Shown piece by piece: positions 52,312-60,747 of a stretch of 64,000 nucleotides of DNA. The notes below the pieces were generated by a model. It did no database searches and was not told where the DNA came from. It was given only the letters and a program-made list of their open reading frames with translations. The DNA comes from Methylorubrum extorquens (GTDB lineage: Bacteria; Pseudomonadota; Alphaproteobacteria; Rhizobiales; Beijerinckiaceae): contig NZ_JALJXF010000001.1 of assembly GCF_024169925.1 (NCBI RefSeq), positions 4,098,001 through 4,162,000 of the forward strand. The letters are read 5' to 3'. The number at the start of each line of letters is the position of its first letter. Within the stretch, counting starts at the first letter, position 1. Both the position numbers and the translations under genes were made by a program.

Positions 52312-52423
52312 CGCCTCGCTCCCTTGCACGGAGTCTGTTCCGGCAAGCCGGCCGCCCCTGACATATTGTGCACGACTATGTCCGCCGTGACAGGGCGTGG
52401 CAATGGCCGGACCCGTGAGCCGA

Positions 52424-53962
52424 TCAGGCCGCCGCCGCCGGCCGCTCGCCCCGCGCCCGGTAGGACAGCGCCTCGGCCAGATGCAGCCGCCGCACCTGCG
52501 CCTCGCCGTCGAGGTCGGCCAGCGTGCGGGCGACCCGCAGGGTGCGGTGGAAGCCGCGGGCGGACAGCCGCATGGTCTCGGCCGCATGGCGGATCAGCGC
52601 AGCGCCCTCGGCATCGGGCGCGGCGGCGGATTCGATCACGGTCGCCGGGCAAGTGGCGTTGGTCGTCGCAGCCGGCAGGCCGAGGGCAGTGTATCGCGCG
52701 CTCTGGAGCAGGCGGGCCGCAGCGACCCGTGCGGCGGCCTCGGCCGAGCCCTCCGCGGGCGGCGGCAGAATCAGGTCGGCGGCGGTGACCGCCGCGACCT
52801 CGATCCGCAGATCGATCCGGTCGAGCAGCGGCCCGGAGATGCGGGCGCCGTACTGAGCGACGCAGCGCTCGTTCGGCCCCCGGCGGCAGGCATAGCCGGG
52901 TTCCAGCGCCATGCCGCAGCGGCACGGGTTCATCGCCGCCACGAGCTGGAACCGCGCCGGATACGTGGTCCGATGGTTGGCGCGGGCGATCATGATTTCG
53001 CCCGTCTCCATCGGCTGGCGCAAGGAATCGAGCACCTGGGGCGTGAACTCGGGGAGCTCGTCGAGGAACAGCACGCCGCCATGGGCGAGCGAGGCCTCGC
53101 CGGGCCGCGCATTCATCCCGCCGCCGACCAAAGCCGCCATGGAGGCGGAATGGTGCGGCTGGCGGAACGGGCGCCGGTTCGAGAGGGCGCCGCCCTTCAG
53201 CTCGCCCGCGACCGACTGGATCATCGAGACTTCGAGCAGCTCGCGCGGACCGAGCGGCGGCAGGATCGAGGGAAGGCGCGCGGCGAGCATCGACTTGCCG
53301 GCTCCGGGCGGGCCGTTCATCAGCAGGTTGTGGCCGCCGGCCGCGGCGATCTCCAGGGCACGCTTGGCGCCCTCCTGGCCCTTGATGTCGCGCAGGTCCG
53401 ACATCGGCCCGACGGGTGCTGCCACCGCGGGCTGCGGCCGGGCCATCACCTGACTGCCCTTGAAATGGTTGGCGAGCTGGATCAGCGAACGCGGCGCCAG
53501 TACATCCATGTCGCCGGCCGCCCAGGCCGCCTCGGGCCCGGTCGCGGCCGGGCAGATCAGGCCGAGCCCACGGCCATTCGCCGCCATCGCCGCGGGCAGC
53601 ACGCCGGCCACTGCGGTGATCGAACCGTCGAGCGCCAGTTCGCCGAGCACGCAATAGCCGCCGAGCGCGTCCGCCGGCAGGGCGCCGATGGCACCCATCA
53701 CCGCGAGCGCGATCGGCAGATCGTAATGCGAGCCCTCCTTGGGCAGGTCGGCCGGGGCGAGGTTGACCGTGATGCGCTTGGCCGGAAGCGCCAGCCCCGA
53801 GGCGATCAGCGCCGAGCGCACCCGCTCGCGGGATTCCGCCACCGCCTTGTCGGGCAGGCCGACGATGGTGAAGGCGACGGCGCCGGCTGCGATCTGCACC
53901 TGCACATCGACGGCACGCGCCTCGATCCCCTCGAAGGCGACGGTGGCGACGCGCGTGACCAT
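52424..53962 (-). CDS. comM: ComM/YifB family Mg-chelatase-like AAA+ ATPase
   Basis: A 512-residue AAA+ protein. An N-terminal Lon-like domain (VATVAFEGIEARAVDVQVQI, IVGLPDKAVAESRERVR) precedes the ATPase core with Walker A MNGPPGAGKSMLA, Walker B GGVLFLDELPEF and GEIMIARANH. A four-Cys insert (NPCRCGMALEPGYACRRGPNERC) and the C-terminal Mg_chelatase_C domain complete it. ComM is a hexameric helicase that promotes branch migration during natural transformation in other bacteria. Same strand as and 112 bases upstream of the FIST gene. Confidence 0.93.
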   Translation of the reverse strand: MVTRVATVAFEGIEARAVDVQVQIAAGAVAFTIVGLPDKAVAESRERVRSALIASGLALPAKRITVNLAPADLPKEGSHYDLPIALAVMGAIGALPADALGGYCVLGELALDGSITAVAGVLPAAMAANGRGLGLICPAATGPEAAWAAGDMDVLAPRSLIQLANHFKGSQVMARPQPAVAAPVGPMSDLRDIKGQEGAKRALEIAAAGGHNLLMNGPPGAGKSMLAARLPSILPPLGPRELLEVSMIQSVAGELKGGALSNRRPFRQPHHSASMAALVGGGMNARPGEASLAHGGVLFLDELPEFTPQVLDSLRQPMETGEIMIARANHRTTYPARFQLVAAMNPCRCGMALEPGYACRRGPNERCVAQYGARISGPLLDRIDLRIEVAAVTAADLILPPPAEGSAEAAARVAAARLLQSARYTALGLPAATTNATCPATVIESAAAPDAEGAALIRHAAETMRLSARGFHRTLRVARTLADLDGEAQVRRLHLAEALSYRARGERPAAAA

Positions 53963-54112
53963 GGTGTTGCGGCAAGCTCCGAACCCGGAGGTTGCAGCCT
54001 AGGCGGCACTACGCGCGCTGGCAATCACGAGCGGGGTCGTCTGGAGATCGGGCAGGAACAACCGGGACGATCGACCGTTCGCCCGGCGTCTCTTATTAAT
54101 TTGGAGCGTCTC

Positions 54113-54373
54113 ATGTCCTTCCGCCCCCTCGCCGCCTTCGCCCTCGGCCTCGCGCTTCTCAGTGGTCCGGCGCTCGCCGACGAGAAGCTGCCGCCCGATC
54201 AGCAGGCCAAGGTCGAGGACATCCTGAAGAAGGAGGGTTTCACCAAGTGGAAGGAGATCGAACTCGACGACGGCATGATCGAGGTGGATGACGCCATCGA
54301 CGCCAACGGCAAGCAGTTCGACCTGAAGCTCGACCCGAAGACCTTGGAAATCGTGAAGCGCAAGGCGGAGTAG
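54113..54373 (+). CDS. small periplasmic PepSY-like protein
   Basis: An 86-residue protein with signal peptide (ALGLALLSGPALA, cleavage after residue ~22) and a mature PepSY-like domain: KVEDILKKEGFTKWKEIEL, then DDGMIEVDDAIDANGKQFDLKLDPKTLEI. This helix-then-strands pattern is that of PepSY domains, proposed to inhibit proteases or sense envelope conditions. ATG at 54113 is preceded by TTGGAG. Divergent from comM across a 150-base gap that contains the AT-rich TTATTAATTT near 54093, likely promoter DNA. Confidence 0.82.
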   Translation: MSFRPLAAFALGLALLSGPALADEKLPPDQQAKVEDILKKEGFTKWKEIELDDGMIEVDDAIDANGKQFDLKLDPKTLEIVKRKAE

Positions 54374-54406
54374 GCACCCGCTCCCGGAGAGGTCGCCTCT
54401 CCGGGA

Positions 54407-54910
54407 CTACCGCATCTTCTTGAAGGTAGCACCGCTCTCGGCCACGCCCTGCCCATCCGGCATGAGGCCCTGCCAGCGTGTGGTCAGCGCCGCATCCTTG
54501 GCGCGAGCAACCTTGGCTAAAGTGAACAGGGGCTGGCCCGGCTTGTAGACTGCAACCCCGTACTTGTTGACCGTTCCGCCATCGCCGTAGCGATCGAACG
54601 CCACTACGAGATCCTGCCCGTCCCGACGGGTGCGGCAGCGGAGCGCCTCGTCGGATTGGAAGCCCCGTACGGTCAGAACGCATCCGTTGCGGACATCGGG
54701 GGGCAGCATCACGAGGTCGTAATTGACGACGATGCCCGTGCCGCCGGCCGTGCGACCGGCGACGTGCTCGTAGCGGTAGCGACCCTGCCAATCCTTCGGC
54801 GCGCCCTCCTGTGCCGGCTCTCCGGCCCGATCCTGCGCGCCGGCGGGCGCGGACAGGCCCGCGAGCAGAGCGAGTACGGTGAAGCGCACCGGAATCGTGG
54901 TCGTCCGCAT
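54407..54910 (-). CDS. exported protein of unknown function (DUF5991-like pattern)
   Basis: A 167-residue protein with signal peptide (TVLALLAGLSAPAGAQ). The mature part begins KDWQGRYRYEHVAGRTAGGTG and continues with VNYDLVMLPPDVRNGCVLTVRG and EALRCRTRRDGQDLVVAFDRY, a beta-rich lipocalin-like pattern that reminds me of DUF5991; this assignment is tentative. Two Cys may form a disulfide. ATG at 54910 is preceded by GGGAGAGG. Stops 33 bases from the convergent PepSY gene and is divergent from the SRP RNA. Confidence 0.65.
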   Translation of the reverse strand: MRTTTIPVRFTVLALLAGLSAPAGAQDRAGEPAQEGAPKDWQGRYRYEHVAGRTAGGTGIVVNYDLVMLPPDVRNGCVLTVRGFQSDEALRCRTRRDGQDLVVAFDRYGDGGTVNKYGVAVYKPGQPLFTLAKVARAKDAALTTRWQGLMPDGQGVAESGATFKKMR

Positions 54911-55022
54911 AACCTCTCCCTGCATCGGCCCCTGCTTACCGGAAGCATGGCCGCGCGGATCGGGCGAGGCAACCCGCCTGCAACCCGCTTGCATCCCGCC
55001 GCGCGGGCCGTCATATACGGCG

Positions 55023-55118
55023 CGGGAGGTTGGCGAGGGACGTTTCACTCGCCAACCGGGTCAGGTCCGGAAGGAAGCAGCCCTAACGAGACCGAGCGGG
55101 TCTTTGTCCAGCCTCCCA
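55023..55118 (+). ncRNA. ffs: small signal recognition particle RNA (4.5S type)
   Basis: About 96 bases. The 5' GGGAGGTTGG (55024-55033) pairs with the 3' CCAGCCTCCC (55108-55117) to close a long hairpin. The apical domain has the universally conserved GGTCAGGTCCGGAAGGAAGC, followed by AGCCC, which binds the Ffh M domain. The RNA works with Ffh and FtsY in co-translational membrane targeting. Position just upstream of dnaX is conserved in many bacteria. Exact ends are estimated from pairing. Confidence 0.95.
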
Positions 55119-55177
55119 CCCTCGCCGTCCGCCTGAGCGGGACGGCCCGGCCACTTTCCGAAAATTCGAACGGCGGC

Positions 55178-57058
55178 ATGGACGAGACGCACGGCACGCT
55201 CACCGACGAGCCGGGCCTGCCCGGCATGCCCGCCGCTGCGCCCGTGCCGGCCACGACGCCCTACCGGGTGCTCGCGCGCAAGTACCGCCCCCAGACCTTC
55301 GATGACCTGATTGGCCAGGGCGCCATGGTGCGCACGCTGGCCAACGCGTTCGCGGCCAACCGCATCCCGCAGGCCTGGATGCTGACCGGCGTGCGCGGCG
55401 TCGGCAAGACGACCACCGCCCGCATCCTCGCCCGCGGCCTCAACTACCTCCGCACCGGGCAGCCGGATACCGGCCCCACCGTGTCGATGCCGGAACTCGG
55501 CCAGCACTGCCAGGCGATCATGGAATCCCGGCACATGGACGTGCTGGAGATGGACGCCGCCTCGCATACCGGCATCGACGACGTGCGCGGCATCATCGAT
55601 GGCATCCGCTATTCCCCGGTCTCGGCCCGCTACAAGGTCTACATCGTCGACGAGGTCCACATGCTCTCGGAGAAGGCGTTCAACGCCTTCCTGAAGACGC
55701 TGGAGGAGCCGCCGCCCCACGCCAAGTTCGTGTTCGCGACCACCGAAATCCGCAAGGTTCCGGTGACGATCCTGTCGCGCTGCCAGCGCTTCGACCTGCG
55801 CCGGGTCGAGGCCGACGTGCTCTCCGCCCACCTGAAGAAGATATGCGCCGCGGAAGGCGTGGAGGCCGAGGACGAGGCGCTGGCCGCTGTCACCCGCGCC
55901 GCCGAAGGCTCGGTGCGCGATGCGCTTTCCCTGCTCGATCAAGCGATCGCCCACGGGGCGGGCGCGGTCTCGGCCGCGGGCGTCCGCGACATGCTCGGCC
56001 TTGCCGACCGCTCACGCATCGTCGATCTGTTCGAGGCCGTGATGCGCGGCGACGTGCCGGCCGCCTTCGCCGAGATCCGCGCCCAGTACGATGCGGGCGC
56101 CGACCCGGCGGTGGTGCTCTCGGATCTGGCCGGCTTCACCCATCTCGTCACCCGCCTCAAGCTGGTGCCGGGGGCGGAGGCCGACCCGACCTTGAGCGAG
56201 GCGGAGCGCGTGCGCGGCGTCGCGTTCGCCGGGCGCCTGCCGGTGCGGGCCCTGTCGCGGGCGTGGCAGATCCTACTCAAGGCGCTGCCCGAGGTGCAGG
56301 CCGCCCCCCGCCCGCTGGCGGCGGCCGAGATGGCGATCGTGCGGCTCGCCTACGCCGCCGATCTGCCGACGCCCGACGAGGCCCTGCGCCAGCTTCGCGC
56401 CGACATCGCCTCGTCCGAGGGCAATGGCGCCGCTCGCCCGAGTTCCGGGCGCGACGGCGGTTCCGCCATGGCCTCGCACGGCTCGGCCGCGCTGCAGATG
56501 GCGCCCCCCGCCCCGCAACCCGCGCCTCGGCCGACCTTGGCCGCGGTTCCCTCCCCCGTCACCGCCGCGGCACCGCAACCCGCATCGCGCCCGGCTCCGG
56601 TGGCCCCCGCCGGTCCGCGGCTCGGACGCTTCGAGGACGTGGTCGCCCAGGCCGAGGCGGCCCGCGACATCGCCCTGAAGGTGGCCCTGGAGCGCGACGT
56701 GCATCTCGTGCGCTTCGAGGAGGGGCGGATCGAGTTCCGCCTTGCCCCCGGTGGCCGGCAGAGCCTTCCGACCGATCTCGCCCGCGCTCTCGATGCCTGG
56801 ACCGGGCGGCGCTGGCTGGTGGCGCTCTCCAAGGAGCCCGGCGCGCCGACGCTTGCGGAGAATTCGCGGGCGGCCGAGGAAACCCGCCACCAGAACGCCG
56901 CCGCGCACCCGCTGGTGCGGGAGGTTCTGTCGCGCTTCCCCGGCGCGCAGATCGTCGATGTGCGGGACAAGGCGCCGGAGACCGATGGCGCCGACGCCGC
57001 GGCGGCGGGCACCGGGCCGGCAGCCCCTCCGCCCGAAGAGACGGACGACGACGCCTGA
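55178..57058 (+). CDS. dnaX: DNA polymerase III subunit gamma/tau
   Basis: A 626-residue clamp-loader ATPase. Seen are ARKYRPQTFDDLIGQ, Walker A TGVRGVGKTTTARILARGLN, ASHTGIDDVRGIID, Walker B VYIVDEVHMLSEKAFNAFLK, sensor 1 FVFATTEIRKVP and the SRCQRFDLRR arginine-finger region. The zinc-ligand segment keeps a single Cys (GQHCQAIMESRH) instead of four, as in other alphaproteobacteria. After a Pro/Ala-rich linker (~residues 425-480) comes a tau-specific domain. ATG at 55178 is 60 bases past the SRP RNA. No obvious frameshift site for a separate gamma product was identified. Confidence 0.95.
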   Translation: MDETHGTLTDEPGLPGMPAAAPVPATTPYRVLARKYRPQTFDDLIGQGAMVRTLANAFAANRIPQAWMLTGVRGVGKTTTARILARGLNYLRTGQPDTGPTVSMPELGQHCQAIMESRHMDVLEMDAASHTGIDDVRGIIDGIRYSPVSARYKVYIVDEVHMLSEKAFNAFLKTLEEPPPHAKFVFATTEIRKVPVTILSRCQRFDLRRVEADVLSAHLKKICAAEGVEAEDEALAAVTRAAEGSVRDALSLLDQAIAHGAGAVSAAGVRDMLGLADRSRIVDLFEAVMRGDVPAAFAEIRAQYDAGADPAVVLSDLAGFTHLVTRLKLVPGAEADPTLSEAERVRGVAFAGRLPVRALSRAWQILLKALPEVQAAPRPLAAAEMAIVRLAYAADLPTPDEALRQLRADIASSEGNGAARPSSGRDGGSAMASHGSAALQMAPPAPQPAPRPTLAAVPSPVTAAAPQPASRPAPVAPAGPRLGRFEDVVAQAEAARDIALKVALERDVHLVRFEEGRIEFRLAPGGRQSLPTDLARALDAWTGRRWLVALSKEPGAPTLAENSRAAEETRHQNAAAHPLVREVLSRFPGAQIVDVRDKAPETDGADAAAAGTGPAAPPPEETDDDA

Positions 57059-57147
57059 GGCGCCCGCCTTACCCTGGCAAGGCCGGGCTCCCGCGCCTAA
57101 GTGCGGGGAGCTGACCCTTTCTCGACCGGAACCGGAGCGAACCCACC

Positions 57148-57471
57148 ATGCGCGACCTCATGGGCATCATGAAGCAGGCCCAGGCCATGCAGGAGAAGAT
57201 GGCCTCGGTTCAGTCCGAACTCGAAGCGGTCGAGGTGTCGGGCGCGTCCGGCGGCGGCGCCGTGACGGTGCGGATGACGGCCAAGGGTCAGGTGCTCGGT
57301 GTTTCCATCGATCCAAGCCTGATGGTCGCCGACGAACGCGAAATCCTGGAAGACCTGATCGTCGCCGCCTGCAACGACGCCCGCGGCAAGGCCGAGGCGA
57401 CGGCGCAGGAGAAGATGGCGGAGCTGACCAAGGGCCTGCCGCTCCCGCCCGGCATGAAGCTGCCATTCTAG
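57148..57471 (+). CDS. ybaB: nucleoid-associated protein YbaB/EbfC
   Basis: A 107-residue DNA-binding protein that forms tweezer-like dimers. Family pattern: [21 protein letters not shown], the strand [34 protein letters not shown] and the C-terminal [14 protein letters not shown] at 57148 follows a CGGAG site, and the gene is 89 bases downstream of dnaX as in most bacteria. The usual third gene of this block, recR, is not found downstream; a repeat-rich gap begins at once. Confidence 0.95.
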   Translation: MRDLMGIMKQAQAMQEKMASVQSELEAVEVSGASGGGAVTVRMTAKGQVLGVSIDPSLMVADEREILEDLIVAACNDARGKAEATAQEKMAELTKGLPLPPGMKLPF

Positions 57472-57472
57472 A

Positions 57473-57518
57473 ACATCGTCCCGAAAGGTGGTTGCCGGCT
57501 TTCGGAAAAAGACGATGC
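57473..57518. repeat. Rhizobiales-type intergenic palindrome, copy 2
   Basis: Nested inverted repeats: CATCGTC (57474-57480) with GACGATG (57511-57517), and inside them CCGAAAG with CTTTCGG. The core is shared with copy 1 at 38356-38400; here the outer arms are perfect. It starts one base after the ybaB stop and probably shapes the end of the dnaX-ybaB transcript. Confidence 0.75.
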
Positions 57519-57525
57519 AAAAACA

Positions 57526-57576
57526 AAAGCTAGCGCATCGTCCTGGATCCGATATCCAGGGCGATGCGCTAGCTTT
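57526..57576. repeat. 23-bp near-perfect hairpin adjoining repeat copy 2
   Basis: Left arm 57526-57548 (AAAGCTAGCGCATCG..CCTGGAT) and right arm 57554-57576 (ATCCAGG..CGATGCGCTAGCTTT) pair over 23 positions with one mismatch that becomes G-U in RNA; the loop is five bases. With the preceding palindrome it forms a composite mosaic element. Such long stems can stabilise or end upstream mRNA. Confidence 0.75.
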
Positions 57577-57950
57577 GGTTCGGCAGGATCGGCGCGGGCT
57601 ATCCCGTCGGCCGGAAAGGTGTCGGCCGGACGAGTGAGGCGACTTGCCACATACGTCAGCGAGGGTGAGACCCGACGCCCTCGCGCGGGAGCCGCTCGCG
57701 AAATCAGAGTGACGTATCAAGGGCTTGGCATCGCTGGGCCATGGCGCATCCAGGGTGCCTTGAGTCCGACAGCTGAACGTTCCCCGAACGCGGCGGCACA
57801 ACTCCAAATTTTGTTAAGGCAGCAATTTCATCGGAGCGGCAAGGTGAGTGGGCCGGGTCGAACGCGGCCCCCCCTTAGCGAGGCTCGGCGGTTCCGCCGG
57901 TCCCTCCGATCTGGGCCGGCGGAACCACCGCCCTGATTCGGGGAGATACC
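57577..57950. other. intergenic region after the repeats
   Basis: 374 bases with no recognisable gene. The rightward frame through 57619-57936 has no motifs and a composition unlike its neighbours. GCC/GGC-rich inverted segments occur around 57885-57935. recR, expected here from usual gene order, is absent. Confidence 0.45.
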
Positions 57951-58052
57951 GTGCGGATCCTGTTCCCGGTTTCCCTGACCGCCGCGTGCGTTGCCCTCGC
58001 GGCCATTGTTGGCACCCCAACCTCTCGGCCCTGCTTGTTGCCGCCGCGATGA
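57951..58052 (+). CDS. possible 33-residue signal-like peptide
   Basis: GTG start preceded by GGGGAGA at good distance; the peptide starts VRILFPVSLTAACVALAAIV and ends after a Cys/Pro-rich tail. It looks like a stand-alone signal or small membrane peptide, but may be the remnant of a longer exported protein or a chance frame. It ends 72 bases before the convergent Wzc-like stop. Confidence 0.2.
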   Translation: MRILFPVSLTAACVALAAIVGTPTSRPCLLPPR

Positions 58053-58123
58053 CCGCAACGGAAGAAGAGCAGGGAACGGGTTGCTGAAGCGGCGCCTTGC
58101 CGCTTCGGAGGTCTGCCGGCGCG

Positions 58124-60526
58124 TCAGGCCGAAAGCCGCAGAGGCGTCGCTTCCAGGCTCGGAGTGCGTTCCGCATCCTCGCCGTGGCGGGCGACCACCA
58201 CCCGGCCCACGCCGGTTTCCTTGGCGAGACGATAGAGTGAGACCAGAACCGGGTCGTCGGACGCCGCATCCGAGGCGATCACGATCGAGTCCATGCAGGG
58301 GCCGACCGCCGGAATGAGTTCGGCGCCGTCCTCGGCATTCCGCGCATCGAGGCGGCAGAGCACCCAATCGTAACTCTGCGACAGGGCGTTGAGCCCGATG
58401 GCGAGGCCTTGCGGCTCCTCCGACAGCACGTCGAGAGGCGCTGCGCCGCGCTTCACCGCGTGGAGACGCGAACCCCGCACCGGCTGGATCACGTCGAGGA
58501 AATCGGCCGCACCGGCCACCAGATCGGTCAGGCCCGGCTCGGACGGTCCGGAGACCGCGCCGTTCACATCGACCAGTAGCGTCTGGCGGCGCGGACCGAG
58601 CACCCGGGCGAGATTGGAGGCGAGACCGGGCGTGCCGTCGGCACGCGGGGTTTCGACCACGAGCACGCAGCCCCCCTTGGATGGCCCGGTCAACTGCCCC
58701 TTGCCGTGCGGCTTGCCGGTTCCGTTCTCCAGCCGGGCGATCAGACCATCGAGATCGGCATAGGAGGCGGAGGATTTCGTGGGGACGCCGAGCCCTTCCT
58801 TGCTCGCTCTTGCCGCATCCCCTGGCGCAGCCGCCTCGGCTCCGATCGGCGCCGTGCTGGCGAAGACCGGGTGATGCACCGTCGCGGTCGCCCTCAGGGA
58901 ATTGGCAAAGGCGAGGGCCGGCGCGAAGCGTTCCGCCGCAGAGGCCGGATAGGCCCCGCCATAGACCGGCTCATAGGCAGGACGGCGCGACGCGGGCGGC
59001 TCCGGCTCCGGGTAGAAGTCGCGCGGACGATCGGTCCGTGCGTCTTGAACGAGGGGCTCCCCCTCATCCCCGGTACGGTCTCCGCCCGGCTCGGACGGCG
59101 TGACGAGGAGATGGCGGCCGATGACGCCCGCGCTCGCGAGCAGGAAGGCGAGCATCGTAGCGAAGGCGACGATCGGCAGCTTCTTCGGGAAGGAGGGCAG
59201 ATCGGGCACGATCGCACGGGACACCACGCGGGCATTGGCCGGGCTGGCATTCTCGGCGTCGCGCGCGGCCGCCTCGCGGTAGCGGGCGAGATAGGATTCG
59301 AGCTGCTCGCGCTGGGATTTCGCCTCGCGCTCGAGAGCACGCAGCTCCACCTCGCTGGTGTTGCCCTTGGCGACCACGTCCTGCTGGCCGTCGACCGCCG
59401 CGCGCAAGGACTCGACCCGGGCGCCCGCGATCTTGGCGTCGTTTTCGAGGGTGCGCACCACTCGCTCGGCTGCGGCCTTGATCTGATTCTCGAGATCTTG
59501 GACCTGGGCCGTCAGCTCCTTGATGCGCGGGTGGGCCGGCAGCAGCGTGCGCGATTCGAGGGCGAGTTGCGCACGCATCGCCATGCGGCTCTCGACCGTG
59601 CGCCGAATCAGCTCGTTGTTGGCGACATCGGGGATCTCGAAGGCGCGGCCCTCCTTGATCATGTCCTTGAGGAGCTTGGCGCGGGCGGTCAGGTCCGCCT
59701 GGATCGTGCGCGCCTGCGAGAGCTGGCTCGACAATTCGGAGAGCTGCTGGGACGAGAGCGGCTGAGCCGCCGCGCTGCTGCCCGTGCCGATCAGGCCGTG
59801 CTTGGCGCGGAACGCCTCGACCTTCGCCTCCGCTTCGGCCACGCGGGCGCGCAGGTTGGCGATGTTGTTGCCGAGCCAGGTCGAGGCGTAACGGGCGGTA
59901 TCGACGGAGGCGGCTTCCAGCGAGGCGAGGTAGAGGTCCGCCACGGTGTTGGCGCCGCGCGCGGCGAGTTCGGGATCGCGCGAGCGGAACTCGACGGCGA
60001 GGATGCGTGACTTTCCGACCGGATAGACCAGCAGGTGGTCGAGATAGCTTTCGAGAATGCGATCCTCGGAAGGACGCTCCATCGGCGCCGAGACGAGGCC
60101 CAGCATCATCAGCGTGCGCCGGATCGCCGAGCTGCTCTCGGCTTCCGGATCGAATTCGGGGTTTCCGACGAGCTTCAGGCTGCGAATCGCTTCACGGGCG
60201 ATGTCGCGCGACATCGCCACCTGCACTTGGCTGGCGACGGCCTGCTCGTCGATCGGCTGGATCTGGTCCGTCCGCTCGGCGGCGGTACGGGCGAAAGCGG
60301 GATCGCGGCTTTCCAGCAGAACCTTGGCTTCTCCGGTGTAGCGCGGGGTCACCACCTGCACGAAGACGCCCGCCCCGAGCGCGGCGACCAGCGTCGGCAC
60401 GGCAATCCAGGCCCAGGAGCGGCGCAGGACGCCGCCAATCTGCGCAACCGCCAATCCATCGCCGGGCCCACCGGGCCCGCCGGGCGGCGGAAGAGACGGA
60501 TCGGTCGACAGCCTGAGGCGCGGCAT
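58124..60526 (-). CDS. Wzc-like polysaccharide co-polymerase with degenerate kinase domain
   Basis: An 800-residue inner-membrane protein for exopolysaccharide chain length and export. A Pro/Gly-rich start is followed by TM1 (~residues 37-58), a Wzz domain (RYTGEAKVLLESRDPAF), a long periplasmic coiled coil (~210-430), the PSFPKK motif before TM2 (~445-470), a disordered linker and a C-terminal ParA/BY-kinase-like domain (~610-790). The Walker A site that should read GxGKST is VETPRADGTPGLASNLA, lacking the Lys; Walker B is weak (YDWVLCRLDAR) and there is no C-terminal Tyr cluster. ATP-dependent autophosphorylation is therefore unlikely. It is divergent from the Wza-like gene. Confidence 0.85.
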   Translation of the reverse strand: MPRLRLSTDPSLPPPGGPGGPGDGLAVAQIGGVLRRSWAWIAVPTLVAALGAGVFVQVVTPRYTGEAKVLLESRDPAFARTAAERTDQIQPIDEQAVASQVQVAMSRDIAREAIRSLKLVGNPEFDPEAESSSAIRRTLMMLGLVSAPMERPSEDRILESYLDHLLVYPVGKSRILAVEFRSRDPELAARGANTVADLYLASLEAASVDTARYASTWLGNNIANLRARVAEAEAKVEAFRAKHGLIGTGSSAAAQPLSSQQLSELSSQLSQARTIQADLTARAKLLKDMIKEGRAFEIPDVANNELIRRTVESRMAMRAQLALESRTLLPAHPRIKELTAQVQDLENQIKAAAERVVRTLENDAKIAGARVESLRAAVDGQQDVVAKGNTSEVELRALEREAKSQREQLESYLARYREAAARDAENASPANARVVSRAIVPDLPSFPKKLPIVAFATMLAFLLASAGVIGRHLLVTPSEPGGDRTGDEGEPLVQDARTDRPRDFYPEPEPPASRRPAYEPVYGGAYPASAAERFAPALAFANSLRATATVHHPVFASTAPIGAEAAAPGDAARASKEGLGVPTKSSASYADLDGLIARLENGTGKPHGKGQLTGPSKGGCVLVVETPRADGTPGLASNLARVLGPRRQTLLVDVNGAVSGPSEPGLTDLVAGAADFLDVIQPVRGSRLHAVKRGAAPLDVLSEEPQGLAIGLNALSQSYDWVLCRLDARNAEDGAELIPAVGPCMDSIVIASDAASDDPVLVSLYRLAKETGVGRVVVARHGEDAERTPSLEATPLRLSA

Positions 60527-60590
60527 GGGCAGTCTTTACGAAGGCGGGACGCGGATCGGGGCGATCGATCCACCTTCGACCAATAGAGGT

Positions 60591-60721
60591 CGTTAAGGTT
60601 GACTTCTCGTTAAGAGCTGCGGCCGGCCCTCATCGACATTCGAGACGCCGCGCCGGAGGCCGGACATGTTTCCGCCCGGCATCGCGGCTGGATCAGCATT
60701 CGTTAACCATACGCCGTTAAG
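60591..60721. promoter_or_regulatory. four CGTTAA motifs in the divergent EPS promoter region
   Basis: CGTTAAG occurs at 60591 and again 17 bases later at 60608; CGTTAAC followed by CAT (TTAACCAT) is at 60701-60710; CGTTAAG is at 60715. TTAACCAT is described as a CtrA half-site in alphaproteobacteria, but no TTAA-N7-TTAAC full site is present. The cluster may bind a regulator shared by the two divergent EPS genes. Confidence 0.35.
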
Positions 60722-60747
60722 TAACGCTGAGGTTCTTCACAACGGCG

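Noticed and set aside
52182..53975. Minus-strand 597-codon frame overlapping comM and the FIST gene
   Set aside because: Shadow frame of comM with low-complexity product.
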